From: Propionibacteriaceae bacterium
Lineage (GTDB): Bacteria > Actinomycetota > Actinomycetes > Propionibacteriales > Propionibacteriaceae
Direction of reading: 5' to 3'
Assembly (NCBI GenBank): GCA_020438595.1
Contig: JAGQUI010000033.1
Location: 1 to 12,738, forward strand
DNA length: 12,738 bases
Each line of letters starts with the position of its first letter. Position 1 is the stretch's first letter. Both the position numbers and the translations under genes were made by a program. The notes beneath the pieces were generated by a model. It was not told the origin of the DNA, did no database searches, and was given only the letters and a program-made list of their open reading frames with translations. Of this stretch, positions 1 to 6,205 are shown piece by piece.

Positions 1-241
1 CCTGATCGAGATCTCGATCCCGGACCGCTCGATGACGCTGCTCGTGGACGACACCACGCTCGCCGAGCGCCGCGCCCGGCAGGACGAGCTCGGCTGGCGG
101 CCGAGGAACCGCGACCGCGTGGTCTCGAAGGCGCTGGAGGTGTACGCGGCGATGGCGCTCAGCGCCGACAAGGGCGCAGCCCGCTCGATCGAGCAGGTCA
201 CCGAGCCCGCGCAGCGTCCCGAGCCGCACCCGATCGGCTGA
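1..241 (+). CDS. ilvD: Dihydroxy-acid dehydratase, C-terminal end (5' partial)
   Basis: This is the last 79 residues of a protein whose start lies before the window; the frame is open from base 2. Visible landmarks are IEISIPDRSMTLLVDD, then ERRARQDELGW, then RDRVVSKALEVYAAMA and SADKGA near the end. That order (IPxRxxxLLV, a GW pair, an R-rich stretch, then SADKGA) is the characteristic C-terminal tail of IlvD. IlvD is an Fe-S enzyme of the cytoplasm that dehydrates dihydroxy acids to 2-keto acids in isoleucine and valine synthesis. The catalytic and cluster-binding parts are outside the window. The related Edd (phosphogluconate dehydratase) is a less likely alternative because of the SADKGA tail. 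The gene ends in TGA, and a repeat cluster begins about 10 nt later. Confidence 0.93.
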   Translation, partial: LIEISIPDRSMTLLVDDTTLAERRARQDELGWRPRNRDRVVSKALEVYAAMALSADKGAARSIEQVTEPAQRPEPHPIG

Positions 242-250
242 CGCACCTTG

Positions 251-347
251 AGAACCGTCCCCATCCGGTCCGGACCGAGTTGGGGACGGTTCCGAACCCG
301 GTCCACCAGATCCGGACCGAGTTGGGGACGGTTCCGAACTCGGTCCA
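251..347. repeat. Type A GGGGACGGTTCC repeat cluster downstream of ilvD
   Basis: One inverted partial unit (252-271, GAACCGTCCCC followed by ATCCGGTCC) is followed by two direct full units at 272-305 and 314-347. Each full unit reads GGACCGAGTT, then the core GGGGACGGTTCC, then an arm close to GAACTCGGTCC. The second copy has perfect 10-bp arms (GGACCGAGTT/AACTCGGTCC) and can fold into a hairpin with the core in its loop. The first copy differs by one base in its right arm (ACCCGG instead of ACTCGG). The gap 242-468 otherwise holds only the promoter region of the next gene. Confidence 0.9.
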
Positions 348-406
348 TGCCTTGCCCCGGCACAAGTCGCCCGAACGGGGACTGAATCCGCACCCGCGGA
401 ATTACG

Positions 407-412
407 TAGCCT
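407..412 (+). promoter_or_regulatory. Possible -10 hexamer TAGCCT for the DUF2510 gene
   Basis: TAGCCT fits the actinobacterial TANNNT -10 pattern. It lies about 55 nt before the chosen ATG, which would give a leader of some 50 nt carrying an AGGAG ribosome-binding site at 459-463, 5 nt before ATG 469. No convincing -35 box is visible. An in-frame ATG at 415, 2 nt after this hexamer, is an alternative start. Confidence 0.35.
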
Positions 413-468
413 GCATGAGCCGCGCCTTTGCACTGACGCCCTGGCGCACCCTCCAGGCAGGAGCAGTA

Positions 469-1449
469 ATGACCCAGATTCCCGCGGGTTGGTACCCGCA
501 GCCCGACGGCACTCAGCGCTACTGGGACGGCAACGGATGGACCGAACAGGTTGCCCCCACCGCGCCGCCCCAGGCCGCAGCGGCCCAGCCTCAATCCGCG
601 CCGGTTCAGCCGGGCAACCCGCCGGTCCCCGGTGCCGGACCGAGCCCGGCGACGCCCGAGCCCTCCGCTCGCCCGTGGTACAAGAAGAAGCGCGTGCTCA
701 TCCCGGCGGCGGCCCTGATCCTCATCGTGGGAGCGTCTGCCGCGGCGGGCGGGAACCGCGACCAATCCCAACCCGCCTCCGCACCGGCAGCGAGCGTAAC
801 GGCGGCCGCCCCGTCCCAGGAGCCCTCGGACGCCTCCGATGACGCCACGACGGATGCCACCGCAGAACCGACCGAGGAGGGAGACGCCCCTGCGGCCCCC
901 AACGCCTACGACGAGGCATACGGAACGTTCAGCAGGATCACCAAGAACGGTCGTGGAGACAGCATCGTCAAGCTGCCGGCCGGAGCGAGCGCAGGCCTGG
1001 TCACGCTCACCCACAACGGCTCGTCGAACTTCGCCGTCTACGTGCTTGACTCGCACAACAAGTCCAACGGGGATCTGCTGGTGAACGAGATCGGCGACTA
1101 CTCCGGGACGACCGCCTACGGGTTCTCCTTCGACGACGACAGCAAGAAGCTGAAGATCACCGCAGATGGTCGCTGGACGCTCAAGATCGCTCCGATCTCG
1201 ACAGCACCGGAGTTCGGCGCGAAGGAATCGGGCAAGGGCGACAAGGTCATGCTCTACAACGGCGGCGCAGCCGACTACAAGGTCATCCACAAGGGCCGCA
1301 GCAACTTTGTGGTCCTCCAGGAGACTGGGGGATTCCCCAACCTCGCCGTGAACGAAATCGGCAGGTACTCCGGGGTGGTGCCCATCGAGGAGGGCCCGTC
1401 CGTAGTGATCGTGAAGGCTGACGGCGCATGGACGGCAGTGAGGACCTGA
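469..1449 (+). CDS. DUF2510 single-pass membrane protein with duplicated extracytoplasmic domain
   Basis: The protein has 326 residues. Residues 5-26 (PAGWYPQPDG..RYWDGNGWTEQ) are a typical DUF2510 motif, short and rich in Trp, Gly and Asp, at the cytoplasmic N-terminus. A Pro/Ala/Gln-rich linker (30-70) leads to KKKR at 72-75 and one transmembrane segment (about 76-95). A low-complexity Ala/Ser/Asp/Glu/Thr stretch follows (100-145). The rest is two related repeats, 162-240 and 256-324. Both contain G-x-GD, a SNF followed by V, an L-V/A-VNEIG-x-YSG block, and an ADG-x-W near the end. The ATG at 469 is chosen because AGGAG lies 5 nt upstream and the DUF2510 motif starts immediately; the frame is open back to 280, but that part is repeat DNA. 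Function is unknown; the architecture suggests an envelope-anchored protein. By eye its codons (AAG, AAC, ATC, GAG) are less GC-rich than its neighbours', and nearly identical 54-bp repeats flank it. Confidence 0.85.
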   Translation: MTQIPAGWYPQPDGTQRYWDGNGWTEQVAPTAPPQAAAAQPQSAPVQPGNPPVPGAGPSPATPEPSARPWYKKKRVLIPAAALILIVGASAAAGGNRDQSQPASAPAASVTAAAPSQEPSDASDDATTDATAEPTEEGDAPAAPNAYDEAYGTFSRITKNGRGDSIVKLPAGASAGLVTLTHNGSSNFAVYVLDSHNKSNGDLLVNEIGDYSGTTAYGFSFDDDSKKLKITADGRWTLKIAPISTAPEFGAKESGKGDKVMLYNGGAADYKVIHKGRSNFVVLQETGGFPNLAVNEIGRYSGVVPIEEGPSVVIVKADGAWTAVRT

Positions 1450-1488
1450 CCACCCGATCCGGAGCGCGCCCATCGGCTGAGCCGACGC

Positions 1489-1543
1489 GGAACCGTCCCC
1501 ATCCGGTCCAGACCGAGTTGGGGACGGTTCCTCACTCGGTCCA
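1489..1543. repeat. Type A repeat composite downstream of the DUF2510 gene
   Basis: This is an inverted half unit (GGAACCGTCCCC, then ATCCGGTCC) followed by a direct unit with core GGGGACGGTTCC and right arm CACTCGGTCC. Bases 1490-1543 align without gaps to 252-305 with only four mismatches in 54, so the same composite lies in the same orientation on both sides of the DUF2510 gene. Confidence 0.9.
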
Positions 1544-1613
1544 CGACGCTTCCGACTGGACCTCGTCCGCGCGGCCGGTGAGGATGGAGGGGTGACCTCC
1601 TTCCCAGCCGCCC

Positions 1614-2222
1614 GTGCGTGCCCTGCTGATGGACGCGGACGGGGTGGTGCAGTACCCGCGCAGGGGCTGGCTGCGGGACATGCTGCGACTCGGCGGGCCG
1701 CGGTTCATCCCGGACGCGTTCCGGAGCGAGAAGAAGACACTCACCGGGCACGTCGACCTGTACCCGCTGCTCGCCGGCCTGCTCGAGCGCGACGGCAGGG
1801 ACTGCACGCCCGACGACATCCTCGAGGTGTGGTGCCGGATCGAGGTCGACGCCCGCATGCTGCGCCTGGTCGACCGGGTGCGCGCCGCCGGCGTGATCAC
1901 AGCGCTGGCCACGAACCAGCAGAGCTACCGGGGCGGCTTCATGCTCGCGAACCTGGGCCACGAGGCGCACTTCGACCACCAGTTCCACTCGTTCCAGGTG
2001 GGTCTTGCCAAGCCCGACCCGGCGTACTTCACCCACATCGTCGAGACGCTCGGCATCGCGCCGGAGGAGGCGGTGTTCGTCGACGACATGGCGGTGAACG
2101 TGCGGGGCGCGCGGCGGGCGGGGCTGCGGGCCGTCCACTTCTCCGGGACGGACACCTACGGCCACCTGCGCTGCCGACTGCGGGCGCTGGGCGTCCCCGG
2201 GGTCTCGACGCCCGTCCAGTAG
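1614..2222 (+). CDS. HAD-superfamily hydrolase
   Basis: A 202-residue cytoplasmic protein with all four HAD motifs. Motif I is MDADGVV with the nucleophile Asp7 and the general acid Asp9; motif II is the Thr at 100 in TALATNQ; motif III is Lys133 in GLAKPDP; motif IV is VFVDDMAVNV with Asp157 and Asp158. The AxxAGLRAVHF that follows is typical of HAD subfamily IA-like phosphatases, whose small alpha-helical cap lies between motifs I and II (about 15-90). The substrate cannot be predicted; phosphatase or haloacid dehalogenase-like activity is possible. GTG 1614 is the only start upstream of motif I because the frame is closed by TGA at 1593. It lacks a well-spaced ribosome-binding site (GGAGG is about 23 nt away). 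The stop TAG overlaps a likely -10 box of the next gene, which starts 10 nt later. Confidence 0.88.
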   Translation: MRALLMDADGVVQYPRRGWLRDMLRLGGPRFIPDAFRSEKKTLTGHVDLYPLLAGLLERDGRDCTPDDILEVWCRIEVDARMLRLVDRVRAAGVITALATNQQSYRGGFMLANLGHEAHFDHQFHSFQVGLAKPDPAYFTHIVETLGIAPEEAVFVDDMAVNVRGARRAGLRAVHFSGTDTYGHLRCRLRALGVPGVSTPVQ

Positions 2223-2225
2223 CCT
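2220..2225 (+). promoter_or_regulatory. -10-like TAGCCT for a leaderless YcxB-like gene
   Basis: TAGCCT matches TANNNT and ends 7 nt before GTG 2233, the spacing expected if transcription starts at the start codon. Its first three bases are the TAG stop of the HAD gene. No ribosome-binding site lies between it and the GTG. Confidence 0.45.
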
Positions 2226-2232
2226 CGCACCC

Positions 2233-2775
2233 GTGCTCGAGTACACCCTGGTGCCCGCCGACCTGGCCGCGTTCGCCGCCTGGCGCTCGGCCGAGGCGGG
2301 GGACGCCGACCCGCGCCGCCGGCGGATGCGGGTGGCGGGCGCGTGGCTGGCCGGGTCGATCGCGTACGTGGTGGTGTTCGCCATTTCGGCGCTGCCGCTG
2401 CTGGTGAACCTCGAGCTGCTGCTGGCCGGGCTGGTCGAGTTCGTCGACGTCGCCGTCGGGCTGGCGGTCGGCTGGTGGGAGTGGCGCAATGGGCGCATGG
2501 CCGCCTGGCTGCTGCGCCGGGGCAACCTCACGCGGGCCCGGGTCGCGCTGGAGAAGTCGGGGACGGCGCGGCGGGTCTGGCTCGACGCGGACGGCCTGAA
2601 CGTGGCGGCCGGTGAGCGCACCGCCCAGGTGGGCTGGACGGGGATCACCGGCGTCACCGAGACCGACGCCCACGTGTTCGTCCATACCGGCGCCGAGGCC
2701 GCCCACGTCATCCCGCGCCGCGCCGGCTCCGAAGTCGACATTCTGGTCGCCGAGCTCCGCCGCCACGTTTCCTGA
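2233..2775 (+). CDS. YcxB-like membrane protein, single module
   Basis: A 180-residue protein. It has a short N-terminal strand-like segment (LEYTLVPADLAAFAAW), a basic patch (RRRRMR, 28-33), and two hydrophobic segments (about 36-58 and 60-82). A cytoplasmic C-terminal domain then reads RRVWLDADGL (113-122), VGWTGITGV (133-141), HVFVHTG (147-153) and VIPRR (159-163). This arrangement, two membrane helices followed by a small beta-rich domain with a W-x-x-I core and a terminal PRR motif, fits the YcxB-like family, whose role is unknown. The same start (GTGCTCGAG) and module recur twice in the protein at 4275-5414, so the two genes are paralogues on either side of the aminotransferase gene. 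The start lacks a ribosome-binding site and is probably leaderless. The TGA stop lies in sequence repeated at 2903-2914. Confidence 0.78.
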   Translation: MLEYTLVPADLAAFAAWRSAEAGDADPRRRRMRVAGAWLAGSIAYVVVFAISALPLLVNLELLLAGLVEFVDVAVGLAVGWWEWRNGRMAAWLLRRGNLTRARVALEKSGTARRVWLDADGLNVAAGERTAQVGWTGITGVTETDAHVFVHTGAEAAHVIPRRAGSEVDILVAELRRHVS

Positions 2776-3005
2776 CCCCGTCGGGGACGGTTCCTTTCCG
2801 GTTCGCGAGGTGTGTCCCCATTCCGGTTCGCGGGGACGGTTCCTTTCCAGTTCGGGCTTCGACAAGGGGGAATGCGCCGGCGAACCGGAATGGGGACAAA
2901 CCCTGACCCCGTCAGGGGACGGATCCTTGAACCGGAAAGGAACCGTCCCCGATCCCGTTGATTCGACTCACGGTCGGTCGAATGAACCGGAAAGGAACCG
3001 TCCCC
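2772..3005. repeat. Type B repeat cluster with nested inverted copies, convergent gap
   Basis: This gap between two convergent genes is almost wholly repeat. Forward copies of GGGGACGGTTCC plus TTTCCGGTTC lie at 2783-2804, with a variant at 2832-2854. Complementary copies lie at 2929-2950 and 2984-3005, giving perfect 22-bp inverted pairs. Inside them, GTCCCCATTCCGGTTCG (2814-2830) is exactly complementary to 2881-2897. CTGACCCCGTC occurs at 2772 and again at 2903, each time followed by the GGGGACGG core; the first copy contains the TGA stop of the preceding gene. A long nested cruciform or a bidirectional terminator is plausible. Confidence 0.9.
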
Positions 3006-3020
3006 GGGCGGCGGAACCGA

Positions 3021-4199
3021 CTACCAGCCGAGGGCGCGGGCCAGCCGGTCCAGGCCGTCCTCGATCACCTCGGGGGAGTTCGTCACGAAGGAGAGCCGCA
3101 TCGTCGAATGGTCCGGATCGGACGCGAAGAACGGCCAGCCCGGGACGTAGGCGACGCCGGCGTCCACCGCGGCGGGAAGCGTGGCGGCGGTATCGGTACC
3201 GTCGCCTAGCGCGGCCCACAGGAACATGCCGCCCTCGGGACGGGTCACCGTCGCGCCCTCTGGCAGCCGCCGCGCGAGTCCGTCCGCCATCGCGTCCCTG
3301 CGCTCGCGGTACACCCCGACCACTTGCGCGATGTGCGCGTCGAGGTCGCAGGTGGCCAGATAGCGCGCGACCGCGAGCTGGTCGGTGACCGCGCTCTGCA
3401 GCCCCACCGCCTGCTTGGCGATCTCGATCGAGCGCAGGATCGGACCCTCGGCGCGCAGCCAGCCGATCCGCACCCCCGGCGCCATCACCTTGGACGCCGA
3501 GTTCAGGAGCACGGTCTGGGCAGCCATGCCCGGCAGGCTCGCCAGCGGCGGCGCGGCCTCGCCCTCGAACCGGAGTTCGCCGTACGGGTCGTCCTCGAGC
3601 AGCGGGACGCCGGTGCGCAGGAGCACCTCGGCCACGTCCCGCCGACGATCGGCCGGCATCGAGCGGCCCGTCGGGTTCTGGAACGTCGGGATCAGGTAGA
3701 CGAACTTCGGCCGGTGCGCCGCGATGGCGGCGGCGAGCGCGTCGGGCAGCATGCCGTGCGCGTCTGTCGCCACCGGCACCAATCGTGCCCCGGCAAGGGT
3801 GAACGCCTGCACCGCCGCCAGGTAGGTGGGCTGCTCGACCAGCACCACGTCCCCCGGGTCGATCAGGGTCTGCCCGACCAGGAAGATGCCCTCCTGCGAG
3901 CCGCTGGTCACCTGCACCTGCGCCGGGGTGGTGGGCAGGTGTCGGTCCATCCGGGCCGCGACCTGCTCCAGCAGCTCCGGCTCGCCCTGGGTGGCGGCGT
4001 ACTGCATCGCCCGGCGGCCCTGGTGGGTGAACACGTGGTCGTAGGCCGCGCGGAAGTCGTCCACCTCGAACAGGGACGCGTCCGGGATACCGCCCGCGAA
4101 GCTGATCACGTCCCCACGGTTGACGACCGCGAGGATGTCCCGCACCGGTGAGGTGGTGACGCCCGCGAATCGTCCAGCCAGTTGGAAGCCCGTGCTCAT
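3021..4199 (-). CDS. PLP-dependent aminotransferase, class I/II fold (LysN/AraT-like)
   Basis: A 392-residue cytoplasmic enzyme of fold type I. Landmarks are FAGGIPD (34-40), YAATQGEPELLEQVA (67-81), TSGSQEG (98-104, phosphate-binding region), EQPTYLAAV (122-130), PTFQNPTG (171-178) with the cofactor-contacting Asn175, EDDPYGELRF (202-211) with Asp204 and Tyr206, SASKVMAPGVRIGW (234-247) with Lys237 as the PLP Schiff-base lysine, and MRLSF (367-371) with Arg368 for the substrate carboxylate. GGIP, QNPTG and SK-x-x-APGxRIGW are the pattern of the 2-aminoadipate/aromatic aminotransferase group related to the MocR catalytic domain. No DNA-binding domain is fused. The amino acid substrate is not predictable. 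ATG 4199 is chosen because homologues begin shortly before the FAGG strand; the frame runs open further upstream without aminotransferase features. It is divergent from the double YcxB-like gene, with a 75-nt shared gap. Confidence 0.9.
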   Translation of the reverse strand: MSTGFQLAGRFAGVTTSPVRDILAVVNRGDVISFAGGIPDASLFEVDDFRAAYDHVFTHQGRRAMQYAATQGEPELLEQVAARMDRHLPTTPAQVQVTSGSQEGIFLVGQTLIDPGDVVLVEQPTYLAAVQAFTLAGARLVPVATDAHGMLPDALAAAIAAHRPKFVYLIPTFQNPTGRSMPADRRRDVAEVLLRTGVPLLEDDPYGELRFEGEAAPPLASLPGMAAQTVLLNSASKVMAPGVRIGWLRAEGPILRSIEIAKQAVGLQSAVTDQLAVARYLATCDLDAHIAQVVGVYRERRDAMADGLARRLPEGATVTRPEGGMFLWAALGDGTDTAATLPAAVDAGVAYVPGWPFFASDPDHSTMRLSFVTNSPEVIEDGLDRLARALGW

Positions 4200-4262
4200 G
4201 GACGGATCGTCCCACGCAGGGCTGGTCCGGCCATTCCGGCGTCCGAGAGCCGGGCGCGACGC

Positions 4263-4268
4263 TACGCT
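4263..4268 (+). promoter_or_regulatory. -10-like TACGCT for the leaderless double YcxB-like gene
   Basis: TACGCT fits TANNNT and ends 6 nt before GTG 4275, with no ribosome-binding site between. This is the same arrangement seen before the paralogue at 2233. It lies in the 75-nt gap (4200-4274) shared with the divergent aminotransferase gene, where I see no other clear site. Confidence 0.45.
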
Positions 4269-4274
4269 CCGGGC

Positions 4275-5414
4275 GTGCTCGAGTTCACCATCGCGGCCGA
4301 CGACGCCGTCGAACTGGCGCGCGCACTGGCGGCCGGCCGGGGCAGCGACGTGCGCGGCCGGGTGTACTTCTGGCTCGTCGGGCTGCTGGCGACGGTCCTC
4401 CTCGGCGCGCTGGCCGGCTGGGGCGTCGGGACGCTCCTCGCCGCCACCAGTCGGATGCCCGCGCTGGTCGGGATGCTGGTCGGCGCGACCTCCTGGCTGG
4501 TGTTGATGGCGCTCAGGCCGAACCTGCGCCGGGCCTGGTCGGACGCGCGCATCGGCCGGCATGCCCGCGAGGACTTCCGTCCCCCGGGTGTCACGCGGGT
4601 CTGGCTGGACGGCGCCGGCATCAACGGCGCGACCGGAGCCGTGCACAAGCACCTCGCGTGGCCGGGCATCGAGAACGCGGCCGAGGTCGGCGGCCACGTG
4701 GTGGTCACGCCGCGGCACTTCGGCCCGGCGCTCGCCGTTCCCCGGCGCGTCGGCGCGTCCGAGGTGGACGGGTTCGCCGCGGCCGTGCGTTCGCGCCTGG
4801 CCCGGCCGGCACCGGATCCGGGGCACGCGTGGCCGGGTGGGGCCGCGACCAGCGGGTGGCAGTATCCCGAGCGCGGCACCGAAACGCACTTCCCGGTCAC
4901 CGTGCACGACCTGCAGGAACTCGCGGCACGGGCCCAGGCCCGGGAGCGCCTGCCACGAGAACTGCGGGATGCCCGCCGCGTCTGGACGGGTCGCACGGTG
5001 TTGGCCTCGCTCGTCGTGCTGCCGCTCCTCAACCGGGCCACCTGGGGACTGACCGGACTGCCCGGCTTCGGCGTCCTGCTCGCCCTGAGTGCCTGCGCCG
5101 GACTGGTGGTCTGGCTCCGGGCACCATGGTCGTTCGCGCGCGACGCAGCCGCCAGGGCGGAGGCGGAGGGCCGGCACCGGCTTGCCGCCGGTGGCGATCG
5201 CAGGCGGGTGTGGCTGGACGACGCGGGCGTGGGGCAGGAGGACGCGGTCACTGTCGAGCACGCGGCGTGGCCCGCGATCGACCTCGCCGAGGGACCCGAG
5301 CACTACTTCCTGCATGCGCCGGGGCACTTCGACGTGGTGCTCCCCCGACGCGTCCCCGGCGTGGAGGACTTCGTCGGGGCGGTCCGTTCCCGGTTGGCGG
5401 TTGGTCCCACCTGA
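4275..5414 (+). CDS. Tandem double-module YcxB-like membrane protein
   Basis: A 379-residue protein made of two copies of the module that forms the 180-residue protein at 2233-2775. Module 1 has hydrophobic segments at about 30-56 and 62-82, then TRVWLDGAGI (107-116), LAWPGIENA (128-136), HVVVTP (141-146) and AVPRR (154-158). Module 2 starts with HFPVTVHDLQELAARA (205-220), has hydrophobic segments at about 240-258 and 262-282, then RRVWLDDAGV (310-319), AAWPAIDLA (330-338), HYFLHAP (343-349) and VLPRR (355-359). Both modules close with an FxxAVRSRLA helix. The fusion therefore arose by duplication. Function is unknown, and YcxB-like families have no defined activity. GTG 4275 is chosen because it gives the same first residues (LEFT/LEYT) as the paralogue; the frame is open to 4182 but overlaps the divergent gene's start. 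The stop TGA is the first part of a type B repeat unit (TGAACCGGAAGGGGACGG). Confidence 0.8.
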   Translation: MLEFTIAADDAVELARALAAGRGSDVRGRVYFWLVGLLATVLLGALAGWGVGTLLAATSRMPALVGMLVGATSWLVLMALRPNLRRAWSDARIGRHAREDFRPPGVTRVWLDGAGINGATGAVHKHLAWPGIENAAEVGGHVVVTPRHFGPALAVPRRVGASEVDGFAAAVRSRLARPAPDPGHAWPGGAATSGWQYPERGTETHFPVTVHDLQELAARAQARERLPRELRDARRVWTGRTVLASLVVLPLLNRATWGLTGLPGFGVLLALSACAGLVVWLRAPWSFARDAAARAEAEGRHRLAAGGDRRRVWLDDAGVGQEDAVTVEHAAWPAIDLAEGPEHYFLHAPGHFDVVLPRRVPGVEDFVGAVRSRLAVGPT

Positions 5415-5500
5415 ACCGGAAGGGGACGGACCTTGCGAACCGGAAAGGAACCGTCCCCGTTCAGCCCGGCGACGTGGCGGGGACGGTTCCTTTCCGGTTC
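5412..5500. repeat. Type B repeat pair between convergent genes
   Basis: A partial unit at 5412-5430 (TGAACCGGAAGGGGACGG) is followed by a perfect 22-bp inverted pair. The left arm 5437-5458 begins GAACCGGAAAGG and ends ACCGTCCCC; the right arm 5479-5500 is its exact complement. The repeat supplies the TGA stops of both flanking genes. Confidence 0.92.
5437..5500. terminator. Possible bidirectional terminator hairpin
   Basis: A 22-bp perfect stem with a 20-nt loop sits exactly between the stops of two convergent genes. There is no T-tract, so intrinsic termination is uncertain; the position and symmetry are the only support. Confidence 0.4.
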
Positions 5501-6131
5501 AGGGCGCGAGGCGCTCCTTGAGCCAGCGGCCGTCGTCGAGTCGGAACCGGACGCGGTCGTGCAGGCGGGAGCGGCGGCCCTGCCAGAACTCCCAGGTGTC
5601 GGGGACGAGCCGGTAGCCGCCCCAGTGCGGCGGACGCGGCGGGTTCAGCCCGTAGGTCGCGGAAGCCTTGGCCGCGTTCGCGAGCAGCACGCCCCGGTTC
5701 GCGATCACCTCGCTCTGCGGGGACGCCCAGGCACCGATCCGGGAATCGAGCGGACGGGTGGCGAAGTAGGCGTCCGACTCCTCCGCCGAGGTCCGCTCCA
5801 CGCGTCCCTCGACCCGCACGACGCGCTCCTGCAGCACCCAGTGGAACTGGACGGCGGCCTGCGGGTTCGCGGCCAGCTCACGGCCCTTGCGGCTGTCGTA
5901 GTTGGTGAAGAACACCAGCCCCCGCTCGTCGGCCGTCTTCAGCAGCACCACCCGCGTGGACGGACGCCCGTCCGGCCCCACGGTCGCCAGCGTCATCGCC
6001 GTCGGCTCGGGAATGTCGCCCGCCACGGCCTCGTCGAACCACCGCTGGAACAGCGCCAGCGGCGCGCTGCCGGCGTCCGCCTCGTCCAGGGTGTCGCGGC
6101 CGTAGTTCTTGCGCAGGTACCTCAGGTCCAC
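5499..6131 (-). CDS. pdxH: Pyridoxamine/pyridoxine 5'-phosphate oxidase
   Basis: A 210-residue FMN enzyme of the cytoplasm that oxidises pyridoxamine or pyridoxine 5'-phosphate to PLP, in the salvage and final steps of vitamin B6 metabolism. The length is typical. FMN-site motifs are [10 protein letters not shown] (56-65), [17 protein letters not shown] (74-90) and QFHW (95-98); VRVEGRVER (105-113), a split-barrel strand, follows. [14 protein letters not shown] (130-143) and the C-terminal block [20 protein letters not shown] (166-185), RLHDR (189-193) and WLKERLAP (203-210) are diagnostic of PdxH, including the terminal ERLAP. GTG 6131 is the start: it precedes [11 protein letters not shown], typical of the family, and a TAGGCT hexamer lies 6 nt upstream. 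The stop codon TGA is part of the adjacent type B repeat. The product would serve PLP enzymes such as the aminotransferase at 3021-4199, though the genes are not co-transcribed. Confidence 0.97.
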   Translation of the reverse strand: MDLRYLRKNYGRDTLDEADAGSAPLALFQRWFDEAVAGDIPEPTAMTLATVGPDGRPSTRVVLLKTADERGLVFFTNYDSRKGRELAANPQAAVQFHWVLQERVVRVEGRVERTSAEESDAYFATRPLDSRIGAWASPQSEVIANRGVLLANAAKASATYGLNPPRPPHWGGYRLVPDTWEFWQGRRSRLHDRVRFRLDDGRWLKERLAP

Positions 6132-6137
6132 GCGGCC

Positions 6138-6143
6138 AGCCTA
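6138..6143 (-). promoter_or_regulatory. -10-like TAGGCT for leaderless pdxH
   Basis: On the minus strand TAGGCT (TANNNT) ends 6 nt before GTG 6131, with GGCCGC between and no ribosome-binding site. This suggests a leaderless transcript. The gap 6132-6205 shows nothing else clear; a TTGACG lies too close upstream of the hexamer to act as its -35. Confidence 0.45.
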
Positions 6144-6205
6144 GGCGTCAACAAGCTGTGACGTTTGCTCCCGAACTCGGCAGGCAACATCACTCCTTGT
6201 CCACC

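Noticed and set aside
280..468. N-terminal extension of the DUF2510 protein back to 280
   Set aside because: The added residues (such as GTVPNPVH and GTVPNSVH) are translations of the repeat units. ATG 469 has a good AGGAG and begins right at the DUF2510 motif.
1592..2407. Plus-strand frame from GTG 1592 overlapping the HAD gene
   Set aside because: It is close to GGAGG, but the product is low-complexity Arg/Ala/Pro. The HAD motifs are all in the 1614 frame without interruption, so no frameshift needs to be invoked.
1275..2741. Long minus-strand open frame opposite the HAD and YcxB-like genes
   Set aside because: The Pro/Arg/Ser-rich translation without domains is typical of antisense frames in GC-rich DNA; the plus-strand genes have clear motifs.
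4262..5251. Minus-strand frame opposite the double YcxB-like gene, and the upstream extension of the aminotransferase frame to 5327
   Set aside because: Both are shadows; the aminotransferase begins at ATG 4199 and nothing upstream in that frame resembles a domain such as a GntR helix-turn-helix.
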